Source: Balaenoptera acutorostrata (Eukaryota > Chordata > Mammalia > Artiodactyla > Balaenopteridae). From it: a stretch of 64,000 bases of DNA. The stretch covers positions 49,813,153 to 49,877,152 of the forward strand of contig NC_080081.1 of NCBI RefSeq assembly GCF_949987535.1. The letters are read 5' to 3'. Within the stretch, counting starts at the first letter, position 1, and every line of letters starts with the position of its first letter. The notes under the pieces were generated by a model that was not told where the DNA came from, searched no databases, and saw only the letters and a list, made by a program, of their open reading frames with translations. Below are positions 11,739 through 24,326 of the stretch, one piece after another. The position numbers and the translations under genes are program-made.

Positions 11739-14499
11739 AGATTGTATAAATATGAAGTTTATATGATCTATTATTGATAAGATTATCTCTGGTATTTGCA
11801 TTATGAGTTATTTTAATTTTCTTTTTTTAGTGTTTATCTTGATTTTCTACGATTGCAGGTTAATTGGAGCCTTTGCTCCAAGTCATCCTCATCACTCCAT
11901 GGCTTAAACTCATGGAAGAGTTACCATTTTGAGTGGTTCTTTTCCCCATTGCATTAACAGAAAAGATTTCATGGAAAATTATTGCACTGACTCTTCAAGG
12001 TATACCCAGAAGTTAGACATGACCAAGGCAGGTCTCACAGCCATTGTTAACTTTAAAGACATGGAGACGAGCCATTCTATTCTGCATTTGCTTACAAGAA
12101 TGAACACTGGAGATACTGCGAACAGCATTTGGTGTATGGCTGCTTTGATTTAAAGAAACAGAGAGCATGTAAATAAACGTTTCTCTTACCTTCTTGATGA
12201 GAACTGTCTTCCTTGTGGAACTACACAGAAGTTAGCTGTTTCCTATCCAAATAAGAGATTTTCTTGTGGGCTAGATAATGTCTCCAACAACATGGAAGGA
12301 GAGAGACAAGACTTCAGAAGGACACAAGGCATCTGAATGCATTGGAAAGAGAATATTTTCCCAACAAAGAAGCTAGTGATGCAAGGAAAAATGTGGTCAT
12401 GTTCAAGATATAGAACCCAAAGCAGCTGAGGTGAATATAAGAACTCAATGGCAATAGAAGAACTATAGGTGCTAAAGAGTGTGTGGTACACAGATATCAA
12501 AGGATAGGGCAGAAGAAGAAGAACAGTTTAAAGGGAAGAAAGAAAAAAATAAGAGATCAATTGGTTCTTGAATATTTGAGCAAACACCACAAATCTAGAA
12601 ATAATAGTAATAAATATCTAATCAATCATGGAGTGTATAAGAGGGCTCCAACACATCCTACCATTGACAATAGCTCTACAAAAGGTGAGATAAATTTAGC
12701 CAGTAGAATCAATAACAAAAAATAGAACCTCACAAAATGGGCAAATGAAACAGATTTAGACACCGAATTAGCTCATAGATAAGAGAGGAAAATATCAAAT
12801 CACCTGAGAGTTTACTTACACCTATAATTCATATTGATATATTTAATTTGACTACTTAGTATACTTTTATACATGATGGGTCCATAAATTAATCTAATGG
12901 GTTCTTTATCTTTAAAAATCCAATGTAAGTAGCTTACTTTAACATAGTTTTTAAGAAAAAGATCAGTGAACCTAGATGGATTCAGCTGATCCTAGGGTAA
13001 GACCATCCTTCACGCCTAAAATTTTCCTATCCACCAGTCAAAGAAAGCTCAGAATTAAGTCTTAACTGAAGCAGTTTGACTTAACTTACATGAAATTCAT
13101 TCTCATAGAGAGATGCATGAGAAATGTAGCTAATGTGAATTCCCTTTGGAAATGAATTATTTTCTTGGCTAATTATTTGTCTCCTGGAAAGACTGCAGGC
13201 AGCTTTGAGTGCCATGTGGCTCCCACAGGGAAACATTTATTAGGGACAAGGACACAAGATGATAATGACATGCAGGCATCAGTCCTAGAAACGCAGTGTT
13301 TCAGATGCATGGTCTAATATGTTTGGCAGTAAAAATATAAATGTTTTTATGTGGAAAGAAAATTGGGAAAGTTAGACTATTTGATGTTACTAAAAAGAGT
13401 CTCAGGCTGGTATTGAGTAATATGATGATTATGGCTAAAATATTATTAGGAATTATAATGCCATCTCAATAGAAGAGTCATTCCAAATTCACCACTTGGA
13501 AAGACTGTATTCATCTAATTAGGAATTTTAGGGCTTTATTCACACAATAAAAACACATGAAATGCATGACTAAGACTGTTAATCATGATATATTTTAGTT
13601 TCTGAGAGACTTTAGCAGAAATGAGGACACCAAGGAAACTGTTAAATTCAAATTAAGGTAATTAAGAGTTACAAAGGATTACTTATTTTTGCACTTTATT
13701 AAAGTTACAGTCTTCCAGTGCCCAAATCCCTCCTTGGAATATTACTTTATATTTTCTGGATGTTCTCTTAACTCTTTCTGGTCATTGTTACTAACACAGC
13801 ATAGCAAAGAGTGTATTTTCTAAAAACTGTTCATTAGAATGCTTAAAAAACAGTAGGGTTTGTTTGTTGTTTTTTTTTTTTTTTTAACCAGTTGACTTTC
13901 TACTGAAAGACAGTATAGTTAGCTTATTTTTAAGGAAAAATTAGTTCTCAATGTCTAATATTTCACTAGTCTTAGGAAAATCACAAACTATCACTGATGA
14001 ACCTATATGTTGGTCACTATTATGCAATAGTCATCAAAGAGTTTTGTTTTTACTAGCCACCTAATGCACTCTAGTGTTGCTGAGTTTCTTGTATCAGGAC
14101 TATGGGGCATTTTTTTTGCCAACCATATGCTATTAGTGTAGAACAAAATCATTGAGTGATGCTCAAATGTTGCTTTTTCTGGTTTACAGGGTATGCAATC
14201 AGTAACCTCATAAACTGGTGTTTTTGAACAACACTTTCAGAGATATTCAATAATTTGGAGACTCAATCAAGAGAGTACTACAAAATATTCAAAATATTTT
14301 TCAACATCTGAGAGTTGAAACCCAGCACCGATTATTCATAATGATAGAATAGTTATTGATGAAAAGACAAGGAGGCCACAAGACAGATTTGATCTAAAAG
14401 TGTCTATATCCTTTAGTAGCTCTCTAAAGGCAATATGGAGACTTTTCTATTCTCAGCTTGCTCAAATATACCCCCACCCTCATGCTGCATTCAATTCCA
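11739..14499. other. Unassigned sequence
   Basis: I could not name any repeat family here. Frames of 60-85 codons (11929-12153 +, 12243-12500 -, 12483-12725 +) lack recognisable motifs. A T tract of about 19 lies at about 13870-13885. Part of 11850-12830 has the look of an eroded interspersed repeat but I cannot support a family. Confidence 0.4.
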
Positions 14500-15470
14500 A
14501 ACCCAAAGAAAATATACAGATGGAAAATAAGCATATAAAATACTTAACATCACATGCCATTAGAAATTGTAAATTAAAGCAATGAGATACCACTATACTA
14601 CACACCTATTAGAAAGGTTAATATCTAAAACAATGACAACACCAAATGCTGGTGAAGAAGTGAAACAATGGGAATTCTCATTCATTGTTGGTGGAAATGC
14701 AAAATGGTACAGCCACTTTAGAAAATAGTTTGTTAATTATGTACAGAGCTAAAGATACTCTTACCAGACAATCCAGCAATCACATTCCAAAGTATTTACT
14801 CAAATGAGCTGAAAACATGTTTACTCAAAATTATGCATGCAAATATTTATAATAGCTTTATTCATCATTGGCCAAATTTGGAAACAACCAAGATATCCTT
14901 CAATAGGTGAATAGGTAAATAAACTGAGGCATAGTCATACAATGGGATATTATTCAATGATAAAAATAAATAAGACATCAAGCCATAGAAAGGCACAGAG
15001 GAAACTTAAATATATATTGCTAGGTGAAAGAAGTAAATCTGAAAAAGTTGCATACCATATGATTCCTATTACATGACTTTCAGAAAAGGAAAAACTTCAG
15101 AGACAGTAAATAAATCAATGCTTTCCAGGGGTCTGAGAAGAGCGGGGGATTGCATAAGCACAGGAGACTTTTATGGTGGTGAAATTATTCTTTATGATAC
15201 TGTTATGTTGGATGCATACCATTATACTGTCATCAAAATCCATAAAATGTACAATACAAAAATTGTACCCTATTACAAATCTTGGACTTTATTTAATAAC
15301 ATATTGGTTCATCAATTGTGATAAATATACCACACGAATGCAAGTTGTCAATAATAGAGGAAACTGAGCGAATGGCGGGTAGTTGGAGGATCATAGGGGT
15401 ATTTGGGAAGTCTGTAGTTTCTGCTTAATTTTTCTGTAAATCTAAAACTGCTCAAAAATATAAAGTCAAT
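14500..15470 (+). repeat. Old L1M ORF2 end plus 3' UTR
   Basis: Ordered LINE-1 landmarks are 'tgagataccactatactaca' (14584), 'aatgctggtgaagaagtgaa', 'tccagcaatcacattccaaa', 'caatgggatattattcaatg' (14940), 'gcataccatatgattcctat', and the L1M 3' UTR with 'aaatataccacacgaatgca' and 'atctaaaactgctcaaaaat' near 15450. All frames are broken; the 82-codon frame at 15073-15321 is within it. The subfamily would need alignment. Confidence 0.82.
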
Positions 15471-15539
15471 TAATTTAACAAATTCACTTTGAGGATTTTG
15501 AATTAGGGATGAAACTCTTAGGGAGATAAGCTCAACAGA

Positions 15540-15700
15540 TTCTACAGTCCAGATCCATTCCTGCTACTCTTGGGTAAGTCATTTCATCACTTTTTCCCTC
15601 AGTTTTCTACCTGTAAAATGGAGTAATAATAATACTTACCACAAAATTTTGTTGAGGATTACAACCAGAACAGTGATAGTATACAATAAGTTTATTATTT
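15540..15700 (+). repeat. MIR SINE relic
   Basis: 'gggtaagtcatttcatcact', 'cctgtaaaatggagtaataa' and 'gttgaggattac' follow MIR core order on the plus strand. Confidence 0.75.
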
Positions 15701-15984
15701 TTTGTACAATCACTATCCATGAGAGACTGTGAAACTGAAGTAGAACAAGAGGGTGGTATGGCTATGGGGAGAAACTTGTCACAGATATGAGATTCTATGG
15801 CCAGAAAGTACAATCCTGGTTTCAAAGGTAGGTCCCCACAGTGAAAGTCAGAAGAGCAGTTGTTGGTAAGCATTGCTCTATAATTGATTAATATCTCACA
15901 TGGACATGTCTATTTGTTTTGTTCATGTAGTGTCTGTAAAGACTATCGATTCACTCAATTAATTTTTGGAAGCCCATGAAGTAA

Positions 15985-16240
15985 TAGTAACTACTGGAAT
16001 TTACTCAGCACTTTTTTGTTTGGCAGGCACTGTTCTAAGAGTTTTACACCTTAATTAATTTTTACATAAAAATTAAATAGGTATGGCTATTCTTTTAATT
16101 TCACAGAAGTGTAACTGAGGTTAGTTGATTTAACCTGCTCATGGTCACACAGCAAATAAGTAAAAACAGAAATTTGAACAGAAGCAGCCTGATTCTAAAA
16201 TCTGTATTTTTTACCAGCATGTTATGTTGACACCTTTATA
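15985..16240 (-). repeat. MIR SINE relic
   Basis: The reverse-orientation landmarks 'ggcaggcactgttctaagag', 'taactgaggttagttgattt' and 'ggtcacacagcaaataagta' cover most of a MIR. It lies between two plus-oriented MIR fragments. Confidence 0.75.
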
Positions 16241-16309
16241 ATATATATGTTCTATATATGCATTTTTGTTTGTTTGCTTGTTTCCTGTTCTACCATAAGA
16301 TTTTAACCT

Positions 16310-16500
16310 TACTCCATACTTATTAATTTTGTGTCCTTAAGCAATTTTATTGGCCTCCTTGGGGACAATGATATTAACAACATCACAAGGTTTTGTAAGG
16401 ATTAATGACCTAATACACGTAAAGGGCTTTGAAAAGTACTTGAGATAGAGAAAGGACATAATACATGTTATGTCTGTTATATTTTTGTTATTACTCAATT
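16310..16500 (+). repeat. MIR SINE relic, diverged
   Basis: 'aaggttttgtaaggattaat' followed by 'acacgtaaagggctttgaaa' matches the MIR 3' half ('gttgtgaggattaaatga ... catgtaaagcgcttagaa'). Confidence 0.55.
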
Positions 16501-17244
16501 GTTTTGTTATCATCTCAATACACCTTTATTACTGACTATACCAATAACAACCTTTAAAATTTTATATCTTTATTATATATATCAAAATATTTCATATATA
16601 TGCACAATATTTGATAATGTCTTACGGCCATTAACAATCTCTACTTTACATAGAAATCAGTCTATGATCACTAACAATAAGGTTTTGAGTAAAGAAGTTC
16701 TATCATCAGAGACGAGTAAGCGATAACATTGAATTTTGCATAGCGCCTGGTCCGTAGTAGGCTCTCGATAAATATTTGATGAACTAATAAATAAATAGCA
16801 CTCAATGCAATAGTACCTTACCAGAGAACAAACATAGGAAATGACAGTACCAACCTTAATACTATGGTTTACCACAAGCACAGGAGGAAGTTCAGCCCAA
16901 CTGAACAAACATCATATACTTAGATCTAATACACTTAGTAAATTCATACATCTTGCAGGGGTCCAAAGAAGTTCCTAGGGAAAAAATGGTGGAAGAGTCA
17001 CAAAGAAGGTAAAACTTAGATTAGATTTGACAGGTGAATAGAATTTACTGAGGAGCAAGATGTTCCATTCATTAAGTCATATGCATTATAAATAAAAGCA
17101 TCACCAAATAGTGCTAGAATTAGTATATACTGAGTAATGATTAAATATCCTTTCTTTCTATATTATGATCTATTTAATATATTATATAAAGTTCATGTAG
17201 ATAAATGTAAATTCATACATACCTGACAAAGTTTTACTCAACCA
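16501..17244. other. Unassigned sequence
   Basis: A short L2/MIR-like tail ('gtagtaggctctcgataaat') occurs at about 16755. I recognise nothing else. Confidence 0.4.
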
Positions 17245-17790
17245 TTGCTGCAATAATGCTGTCTAACAAACCACTGCAAATTTCAGTGGCTTAGAATGCT
17301 CTTTCATTTACTAGATGGGATGCTTCCTGATTCATGAATCATTGAATAAAGCCAATTCTATCTTCAATTAAAAAAAAAAAATCATTGGCTTAAACAACAC
17401 ACCTTTCTTCTGCTCCCCTGACTAGAGATCAGTTTTGGTTAAGCTCATCTAGGCTGCATTCTGCTGGTGGCTCTACCTCAAGATGTGAGTCAGACAGGCT
17501 TGGCTCTAAGGTCTGGGTTGGATTTAGACCTGCTCTGATTTTCTCTCATCCCTCTTAGCCCAGTGTCAACTGAGGAAATGCTTCTCATGGAGAATGATAG
17601 GAAGTCAAGAGGTCAATCCAAAGACCTCTGTTTCTGTTAGAGCCAATAACTTGCCTTAGGTCAAAGTAAGTCAGTCATGTGGCCAAATTCAAGTACAATG
17701 GTGCATTGAAATGTCCTCCACTCTCTTCAGTGCACCAGAAGAAGCATGACCTTCAATCCAATAATCGTAAGTGCACCTATATTGCCATTT
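17245..17790 (-). mobile_element. MaLR-type (MLT1-like) LTR relic
   Basis: 'ctgtctaacaaaccactgca' and 'tttcagtggcttagaatg' match the reverse of the MLT1 3' end ('ctgtaacaaactaccacaaa ... agtggcttaaaacaac'). Later landmarks such as 'aggctgcattctgctggtgg' support a diverged MLT1-class LTR. A second 'attggcttaaacaacac' follows the small A-tailed insert at 17345-17380, so the host LTR may be locally rearranged. Confidence 0.45.
17345..17380 (+). mobile_element. 36-bp A-tailed micro-insert with possible duplicated flank
   Basis: The segment begins AATAAA, continues about 18 nt and ends in about 12 A. It is bracketed by 'aatcattg' (17337-17344) and 'atcattg' (17381-17387). The layout mimics the last nucleotides of a polyadenylated transcript copied by LINE-1 machinery. 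Chance is possible at this size. Confidence 0.35.
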
Positions 17791-18201
17791 TGAAGAATAA
17801 AAAAGAAAGAAACTGTCAGTTTTCTTTAGGAAAGAATGATCAACTCTGAATTAGCAATAAGCAAAACACATTTAGTTAACTAAGACAAAATAGAGGGTTG
17901 GAGAAATTGGAGCCCCAGAAGTAAGCCAAATGTTTTACTCTAGGAAGCACATTTGGGACACTGTATGTTCTGGGAGTAGACACGTGTAAGAATTGTAACA
18001 GGAGGTCAGAGTGTCAGGCAAATAAAACTTAGACTAGTAATTAGTTGGGCTCCAATATCATGGCAACAAAATCCAGAACTTGGGATTCTTCCTAAACAGA
18101 AATGTGCACCCCTTCTCTTAAATTATAGTTACCTATTTGAACATAGTTTGTAACGTCAAAAATCACTGCTGTTTGCTTTGTAATAATGTAATTTTATTTC
18201 A
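17791..18201. other. Unassigned sequence
   Basis: No repeat family or gene recognised. Confidence 0.45.
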
Positions 18202-18780
18202 TGTGGTAGGCAAAATTCTGAGATGACATACACCTATTTATAATCTCCCCATGTGTGTGGTGGAACCTATAACTTGCTTCTAACCATCTAAACAAGGCAA
18301 AAGTAAAGGGATTTTGATAATGTAATCAAAGTCTCTAATTGGTTTACTTTAGGTGAATCAAAAGTGAGATTATCTTGGGTGGGTCTGTCCTAATGGGCTC
18401 TTAATAGAGAGTCTAAAAGAGTCTAAAAGCAAAACACCAGAGAGTCTCCTCCCCCTCCCCTCTCTTTCTTTCTCTGTGTGTTTGTGTGTGTGTGTCTGTG
18501 TATGGCTGCTAGCTTTGAAGAAGCAATATACAATGAGATATAATAAATTCTGCCAACAACATGAGGGAACTTGGAGAGAGATCCTTCCCTAGCTGTGTCT
18601 TCAGATGAGAACACAGCTTGCCTGACACTTTGAGTGCAGACCTGCTGAGAGCCTGAGCAGTGGACCCAGCCAGGCTGTGCTCCTGACTCATGGAAACTGT
18701 GAGTAAAAACTGTGTGTTGTTTTAAGCTCCTGAGTTTGTGATAGTTTCTCATGCAGCAAAAGAACGGTTTATACATTACA
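18202..18780 (+). mobile_element. MLT1-class LTR
   Basis: This is a nearly complete MaLR LTR. It starts 'tgtggtaggcaaaattctga' and continues with 'aagtgagattatcttgggtg' plus 'ggtctgtcctaatgggctct', then 'gctgctagctttgaagaagc'. It ends in 'tgtgttgttttaagctcctg' and 'catgcagcaaaagaac'. A pyrimidine/GT-rich patch (about 18448-18500) interrupts it. No internal sequence or coding region is attached, so it looks like a solo LTR. The 128- and 60-codon minus frames inside are antisense artefacts. Confidence 0.75.
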
Positions 18781-19714
18781 TGAAAATAAAGCAACATGGA
18801 CAATATCATGAGTCAATAAGCATTTAGTAATTGGGATCTGATTAAAGGAAACATTCATTCCATTGGAGGATCACACACATGAAAGGAGACCCAAGTCCAC
18901 GGTTTCAGAGTAAAGCCTGGATGGTTGTTCTGTCTACCTGGTGAAGCTACTTGATCTTTTCAAAAATGCACTTAGTAAGATTCCTTTACATATCAGTATT
19001 AATATGATTAATACTCAAAATGACATAAGACAAGCATTATCCTTTGCTTAAGTGCAAATTGATTTGTATTATCACCTTCAACAGGACCTCCTTATACTGT
19101 TTATGTTGGATATGTAATGTTGACACAATGTAATAAAAGAAACATATTTTAATGTACATCAGATATATTGAGAGGAAAAAGTTGAAGGGCTGAATATTGT
19201 TGTGTTTCCACTACCAACATCACCCCACTCTTCCATTAGTTCTAAATGTCATGTCACTTGTCAGATTTCCTGGAAAGCAGACACTGAGACAAAATGTGGA
19301 TGCAGGAAGAGTCTTGTAGAGTGCTCTTGTGATCAAAACCTGTGGGAGGAGAGGAATCAGGATGGATGGGGCAGAACAGTTTTGCAATGTAATGTCACCA
19401 AAAACCTGTGCTGCTCCCATGGTAAGCTCTAAAGCTGAGATGACACTTTAGAGATGTCCTAAGCTGGGGCCAAGTGTCCAACCCCTGTCTCCCCTACAGA
19501 GACAATTCATTGGATACTGGCCACACAGGGAAGGCCGTCAGCTGAGGGCTGACATCTGACAACACATATAGTAGCTGGAGAAGTCCTTCAGTCCTACAGG
19601 GGATAGAAGGAGCATTACCACATTTGTGTATATCATTTAATATTTGATTATCTTTTAGATTCAATACATTAAGCTGGGAATGGTGAGTACAAGGTAAACC
19701 AGTGATTTTTTTTC
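18781..19714. other. Unassigned, possibly repeat-derived
   Basis: The region at 19255-19380 ('agcagacactgagacaaaat', 'gatgcaggaagagtcttgta', 'gtgggaggagaggaatcagg') resembles a dispersed LTR-like motif but I cannot name it. The cysteine-rich 76-codon frame at 19202-19432 overlaps it and is not supported as a gene. Confidence 0.4.
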
Positions 19715-19815
19715 TAAAACTGAGGCAAAACAACTATTTTTCTTCTTCTCTTTTCTTTTGATTTTCCCATTGATAAAATGAGGATAATAGGAGATATGCC
19801 CCTGATTGACCTCAT
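19715..19815 (+). repeat. MIR core fragment
   Basis: 'ttcccattgataaaatgagg' and 'attgacctcatagttatg' match the MIR core ('ccccatctgtaaaatgggg ... ctacctcatagggttgt'). Confidence 0.5.
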
Positions 19816-21336
19816 AGTTATGTTCTTTGGATTTAAAAAAGAAAGAAAGAAAGAAAAATGCTAACAAACCAAAAAACTAATGGTTTTTGAAGAAGACATA
19901 ATAAATCTGAATTATGCTGAAATTAACAGTCATACATTGCTATTAAAATGACATTTTAAAATGGCAGACTTAACTTCTTGTAAACCAATTTGCAATTGGG
20001 AATTAACTCCTTTGCAAATTGGTAACATCAGGGTTCTAGCTAAATCCTGGACAGCCTTGCATTTCTGAATACCATTACTGATCTCTGGACACTGAGTGAA
20101 AGAAAATGCAGTGGCAGCCATGAAACGTGTAGTGTGGCAGTTGCAATGCAAGTGATCAAGAGCCTTGTCTTTCACCTTGAGCCTTACACTTCTGTCCTGC
20201 GAAGTTTAACACCTCATCTCCAGACTCAGTAAAGTCCCAAGTGACTGTGAATTGACATCACAAACACACCTACAAATTTAACAAGGGAGAAAAAATGGAG
20301 GAAAACTTGGGGGAAAATGCGATCAGCAACTTTTGAGTTAAGATGAAAGAACAAGGAAAATATTAACAAAATCATTTTAAAAGGTCATTAAGGAAAGAAA
20401 CAAAACAAAATACAACTCTCCTGTAACTGAAGATCAGTCTGCCAGGGGAGAGCTCAGCTGTGTCCAGATAAAGTACTATCATACTTTACCTTAATGAACT
20501 CTGTACTGACAAGTCTTTTATGACAAATTTTGTGCTCTCAGCAACTTCAAATCTAAGAGATTTGGAGCTCCATTTAAAGCCGTATCTTGGCCCTGTCATG
20601 TCTGTGTGACAAGTTCTCACAGTCCTCATCTGGGTCACTAAATGGAGATCCCATGATAGAGAAAGCCGACATCCCATCCATCTTGCTTTGCATGAGCATG
20701 CCTCTGTCAGGAAAACTACATACCAATGTTAGTTTTATATGCTCTCCAGAAATGCAGCCATGAATTGGTTTCCAGTAGCCTGAACAGAAGCAAACTGCAA
20801 GAATCAATTTAGAAGTGTGTTGTTCCCCTACACTGGAAAAAAAGGAAATAAAGCCAGCAATCACTTTCACTTCAACCCTGTATCATACGATACTTCAAAG
20901 CTTTTGTATACCTCTTTTTTTTTTTTTTTTTTTTAAGGAAAGGTTAATTGTTTTCCCTTGTTTGAAATAAGGAAAAAACATATCATGGAAATAAAAGAAA
21001 TTATTTAACAATAAGTAGTAAAAACAATTCATTGTGTAGTTAATTAAATTGTATTAACATTTCACTTCCATTGCTCAAAGGAAAAAAAAAAAAAAAATTG
21101 CCAGCAGTTAAATGGAAAAGATTTCATCTTAGAGTTGTGGCAGTCTTTGTGCAATGATTTGTTTTTTTCTAATTTTTTCTGTCTTTGCCTTATTTGTAAC
21201 ATGGGTTATTTGATTTTCTTTAATGCAATGTTTAAAAAACAAAACAAAACAAACCCCTGTAACCTCAGTGTTTTCTCAGAAGATCTGAAATATCTCAACA
21301 TAAGTGTAAAAGTTGAATCTCTAGGACTCCATAAAA
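19816..21336. other. Unassigned sequence with homopolymer tracts
   Basis: A T tract of about 22 lies at 20912-20934 and an A tract of about 17 at 21081-21097. No parent element could be assigned to either. Several frames of 63-98 codons have no recognisable motif. Confidence 0.4.
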
Positions 21337-21348
21337 CATTCTGCAGTT
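21337..21348 (+). repeat. Target-site duplication, left copy (CATTCTGCAGTT)
   Basis: This 12-bp sequence is repeated exactly at 24324-24335, on the other side of the truncated LINE-1. It directly precedes the poly-T tail of the minus-strand element. Confidence 0.9.
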
Positions 21349-24323
21349 GTTGTTTTTTTTTTAAACATCTTTATTGGAGTATAATTGCTTTACAATGGTG
21401 TGTTAGTTTCTGCTTTATAACAAAGTGAATCAGTTATACATATACATATGTTCCCATATCTCTTCCCTCTTGCATCTCCCTCCCTCCCACCCTCCCTATC
21501 CCACCCCTCTAGGTGGTCACAAAGCACCCAGCTGATCTCCCTGTGCTATGCGGCTGCTTCCCAGTAGCTATCTATTTTACAATTGGTAGTGTATATATGT
21601 CTATGCCATTCTCTCACCCTGTCACATCTTACCCCTCCCCCTCCCCATATCCTCAAGTCCATTCTCTAGTAAGTCTGTGTCTTTATTCCCGTCTTGCCAC
21701 TAGGTTCTTCATGACCTTTATTTTCCCTTAGATTCCATATATATGAGTTAGCATACTGTATTTGTTTTTCTCTTTCTGACTTACTTCACTCTGTATGACA
21801 GACTCTAACTCCATCCACCTCACTACAAATACCTCCATTTCATTTCTTTTTATGGCTGAGTAATATTCCATTGTATATATGTGCCACATCTTCTTTATCC
21901 ATTCATCCGATGATGGACACTTAGGTTGCTTCCATGTCCTGGCTATTGTAAATAGAGCTGCAGTGAACATTTTGGTACATGACTCTTTTTGAATTCTGGT
22001 TTTCTCATGGTATATGCCCAGTAGTGGGATTGCTGGGTCGTATGGTAGTTCTATTTTTAGTTTTTTAAGGAACCTCCATACTGTTCTACATAGTGGCTGT
22101 ACCAATTTACATTCCCACCAACAGTGAAAAGTGTTCCCTTTTCTCCACACCGTCTCCAGCCTTTATTGTTTCTAGATTTTTTGATGATGGTCATTCTGAC
22201 CAGTGTGAGATGATAGCTCATTGTAGTTTTGATTTGCATTTCTCTAATGATTAATGATGTTGAGCATTCTTTCATGTGTCTTTTGGCAATCTGTATATCT
22301 TCTTTGGAGAACTGTCTATTTAGGTCTTCTGCCCATTTTTGGATTGGGTTGTTTGTTTTTTTGTTATTGAGCTGCATGAGTTGCTTGTAAATCTTGGAGA
22401 TTAATCCTTTGTCAGTTGCTTCATTTGCAAATATTTTCTCCCATTCTGAGGGTTGTGTTTTGGTCTTATTTATGGTTTCCTTTGCTGTGCAAAAGTGTGT
22501 AAGTTTCATTAGGTCCCATTTGTTTATTTGTGTTTTTATTTCCATTTCTCTAGGAGGTGGGTCAAAAAGGATCTTGCTGTGATTTATGTCATAGAGTGTT
22601 CTGCCTATGTTTTCCTCTAAGAGTTTGATGGTGTCTGGCCTTACACTTAGGTCTTTAATCCATTTTGAGTTTATTTTTGTGTATGGTGTCAGGGAGTGTT
22701 CTAATTTCATACTTTTACATGTATCTGTCCAATTTTCCCAGCACCACTTACTGAAGAGGGTGTCTTTTCTCCACTGTATATGCTTACCTCCTTTATCAAA
22801 GATAAAGTGACCATATATGCGTGGGTTTATCTCTGGGCTTTCTATCCTGTTCCATTGATCTATATTTCTGTTTTTGTGCCAGTACCAAACTGTCTTGATT
22901 ACTGTAGCTTTGTAATATAGTCTGAAGTAAGGGAGCTTGTTTCCTTCAGCTCCATTTTTCTTCTTCAAAATTGCTTTGGCTGTTCAGGGTTTTTTGTGTT
23001 TCCATACAAATTGTGAAATTTTTTGTTCTAGTTCTGTGAAAAATGCCAGTGGTAGTTTGATAGGGATTGCATTGAATCTGTAGATTGCTTTGGGTAGTAG
23101 AGTCATTTTCACAATGTTGATTCTTCCAATCCAAGAACATCGTATATCTCTCCATCTATTTGTATCATCTTTAATTTCTTTCATCAGTGTCTTATAATTT
23201 TCTGGATACAGGTCTTTTGTCTCCTTAAGTAGGTTTATTCTTAGATATTTTATTCTTTTTGTTGCAATGGTAAACGGGAGTGTTTTCTTAATTTCACTTT
23301 CAGATTTTTGTCATTAGTGTATAGGAATGCAAGAGATTTCTGTGCATTAATTTTGTATCCTGCTACTTTACCAAATTCATTGATTAGTTCTAGTAGTTTT
23401 CTGTTAGCATCTTTAGGATTCTCTATGTATAGTATCATGTCATCTGCAAACAGTGACAGCTTTTCTTCTTCTTTTCCGATTTGGATTCCTTTTATTTCTT
23501 TTTCTTCTCTGATTGCTGTGGCTAACACCTCCAAAACTATGTTGAATAATAGTGGTGAGAGTGGGCAACCTTGTCTTGTTCCTGATCTTAGTGGAAATGG
23601 TTTCAGTTTTTCACCATTGAGGATGATGTTGGCTGTGGGTTTGTCATATATGGCCTTTATTATGTTGAAGAAATTTCCCTCTATGCCTACTTTCTGCAGG
23701 GCTTTTATCATAAATGGGTGTTGAGTTTTGTCAAAAGCTTTCTCTCCATCTATTGAGATGATCATATGGTTTTTCTCCTTCAATTTGTTAATATGGTGTA
23801 TCACGTTGATTGATTTGCATATATTGAAGAATCCTTGCATTCCTGGAATAAACCCCACTTGATCATGGTGTATGATCCTTTTAATGTGCTGTTGGATTCT
23901 GTTTGCTAGTATTTTGTTGAGGATTTTTGCATCTATGTTCATCAGTGATATTGGCCTGTTGTTTTCTTTCTTTATGACATCTTTGTCTGGTTTTGGTATC
24001 AGGGTGATGGCGGCCTCATAGAATGAGTTTGGGAGTGTTCCTCCCTCTGCAGTATTCTGGAAGATTTTGAGAAGGATAGGTGTTAGCTCTTCTCTAAATG
24101 TTTGATAGAATTCCCCTGTGAAGCCATCTGGTCCTGGGCTTTTGTTTGTTGGAAGATTTTTAATCACAGGTTCAATTTCCGTGCTTGTGATTGGTCTGTC
24201 CATATTTTCTATTTCTTCCCGGTTCAGTCTCTGCAGGTTGTGCATTTCTAAGAATTTGTCCATTTCTTCCAGGTTGTCCATTTTATTGGCATAGAGTTGC
24301 TTGTAGTAATCTCTCAAGATTAT
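21349..24323 (-). mobile_element. 5'-truncated LINE-1 with target-site duplications
   Basis: About 2,975 bp on the minus strand, from an A tail (poly-T on + at 21352-21362) through the 3' UTR ('attggagtataattgcttta') and roughly the last 865 codons of ORF2. The 5' end stops inside ORF2 just upstream of the RT domain. It is flanked by exact 12-bp duplications. On the minus strand the insertion site reads TTAAAACTGCAG, a good fit to the LINE-1 endonuclease consensus TT/AAAA. Its 3' UTR type is shared with the copies at 41.9 and 62.4 kb. It is a young-looking insertion, dead because of truncation and frameshifts. Confidence 0.95.
21728..23184 (-). pseudogene. LINE-1 ORF2 C-terminal segment, frameshifted
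   Basis: This continues the RT segment above it (on the minus strand) in different frames. It splits into a piece at 22946-23184 (with [20 protein letters not shown], the region after the RT), a 303-codon piece at 22057-22968, and a 140-codon piece at 21728-22150 that ends at the normal ORF2 stop near 21728. The C-terminal zone (MEYYSAIKRNEMEVF) is intact in sequence but out of frame with the rest. At least three frameshifts separate the pieces, so no full ORF2 product can be made. The plus-strand frames at 22394-22582 and 22607-22810 are antisense shadows. Confidence 0.92.
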
Positions 24324-24326
24324 CAT
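23250..24326 (-). pseudogene. LINE-1 ORF2 reverse-transcriptase segment, open for 358 codons
   Basis: This is the longest open frame in the window. It carries the LINE-1 RT core in order: [15 protein letters not shown] (about residues 61-75), IPKPDKD (110-116), [13 protein letters not shown] (153-165), motif [11 protein letters not shown] (191-200), motif [15 protein letters not shown] (249-262) and the catalytic motif C FADD (293-296; bases 23439-23450). The first ATG (24324-24326) lies in the target-site duplication, so the apparent start is not native. The frame is lost after about residue 345 by a frameshift. The endonuclease domain is absent because of 5' truncation. The plus-strand frame at 23308-23724 is its shadow. 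Confidence 0.93.

Noticed and set aside
11530..11801. Frames reading CVCVCV/IYIYIY
   Set aside because: Microsatellite translation.
18423..18809. 128-codon minus-strand frame
   Set aside because: It is antisense to an MLT1-class LTR and includes its GT-rich patch.
19202..19432. 76-codon cysteine-rich frame that might suggest a small secreted protein
   Set aside because: No signal peptide, and the DNA resembles a dispersed LTR-like motif.
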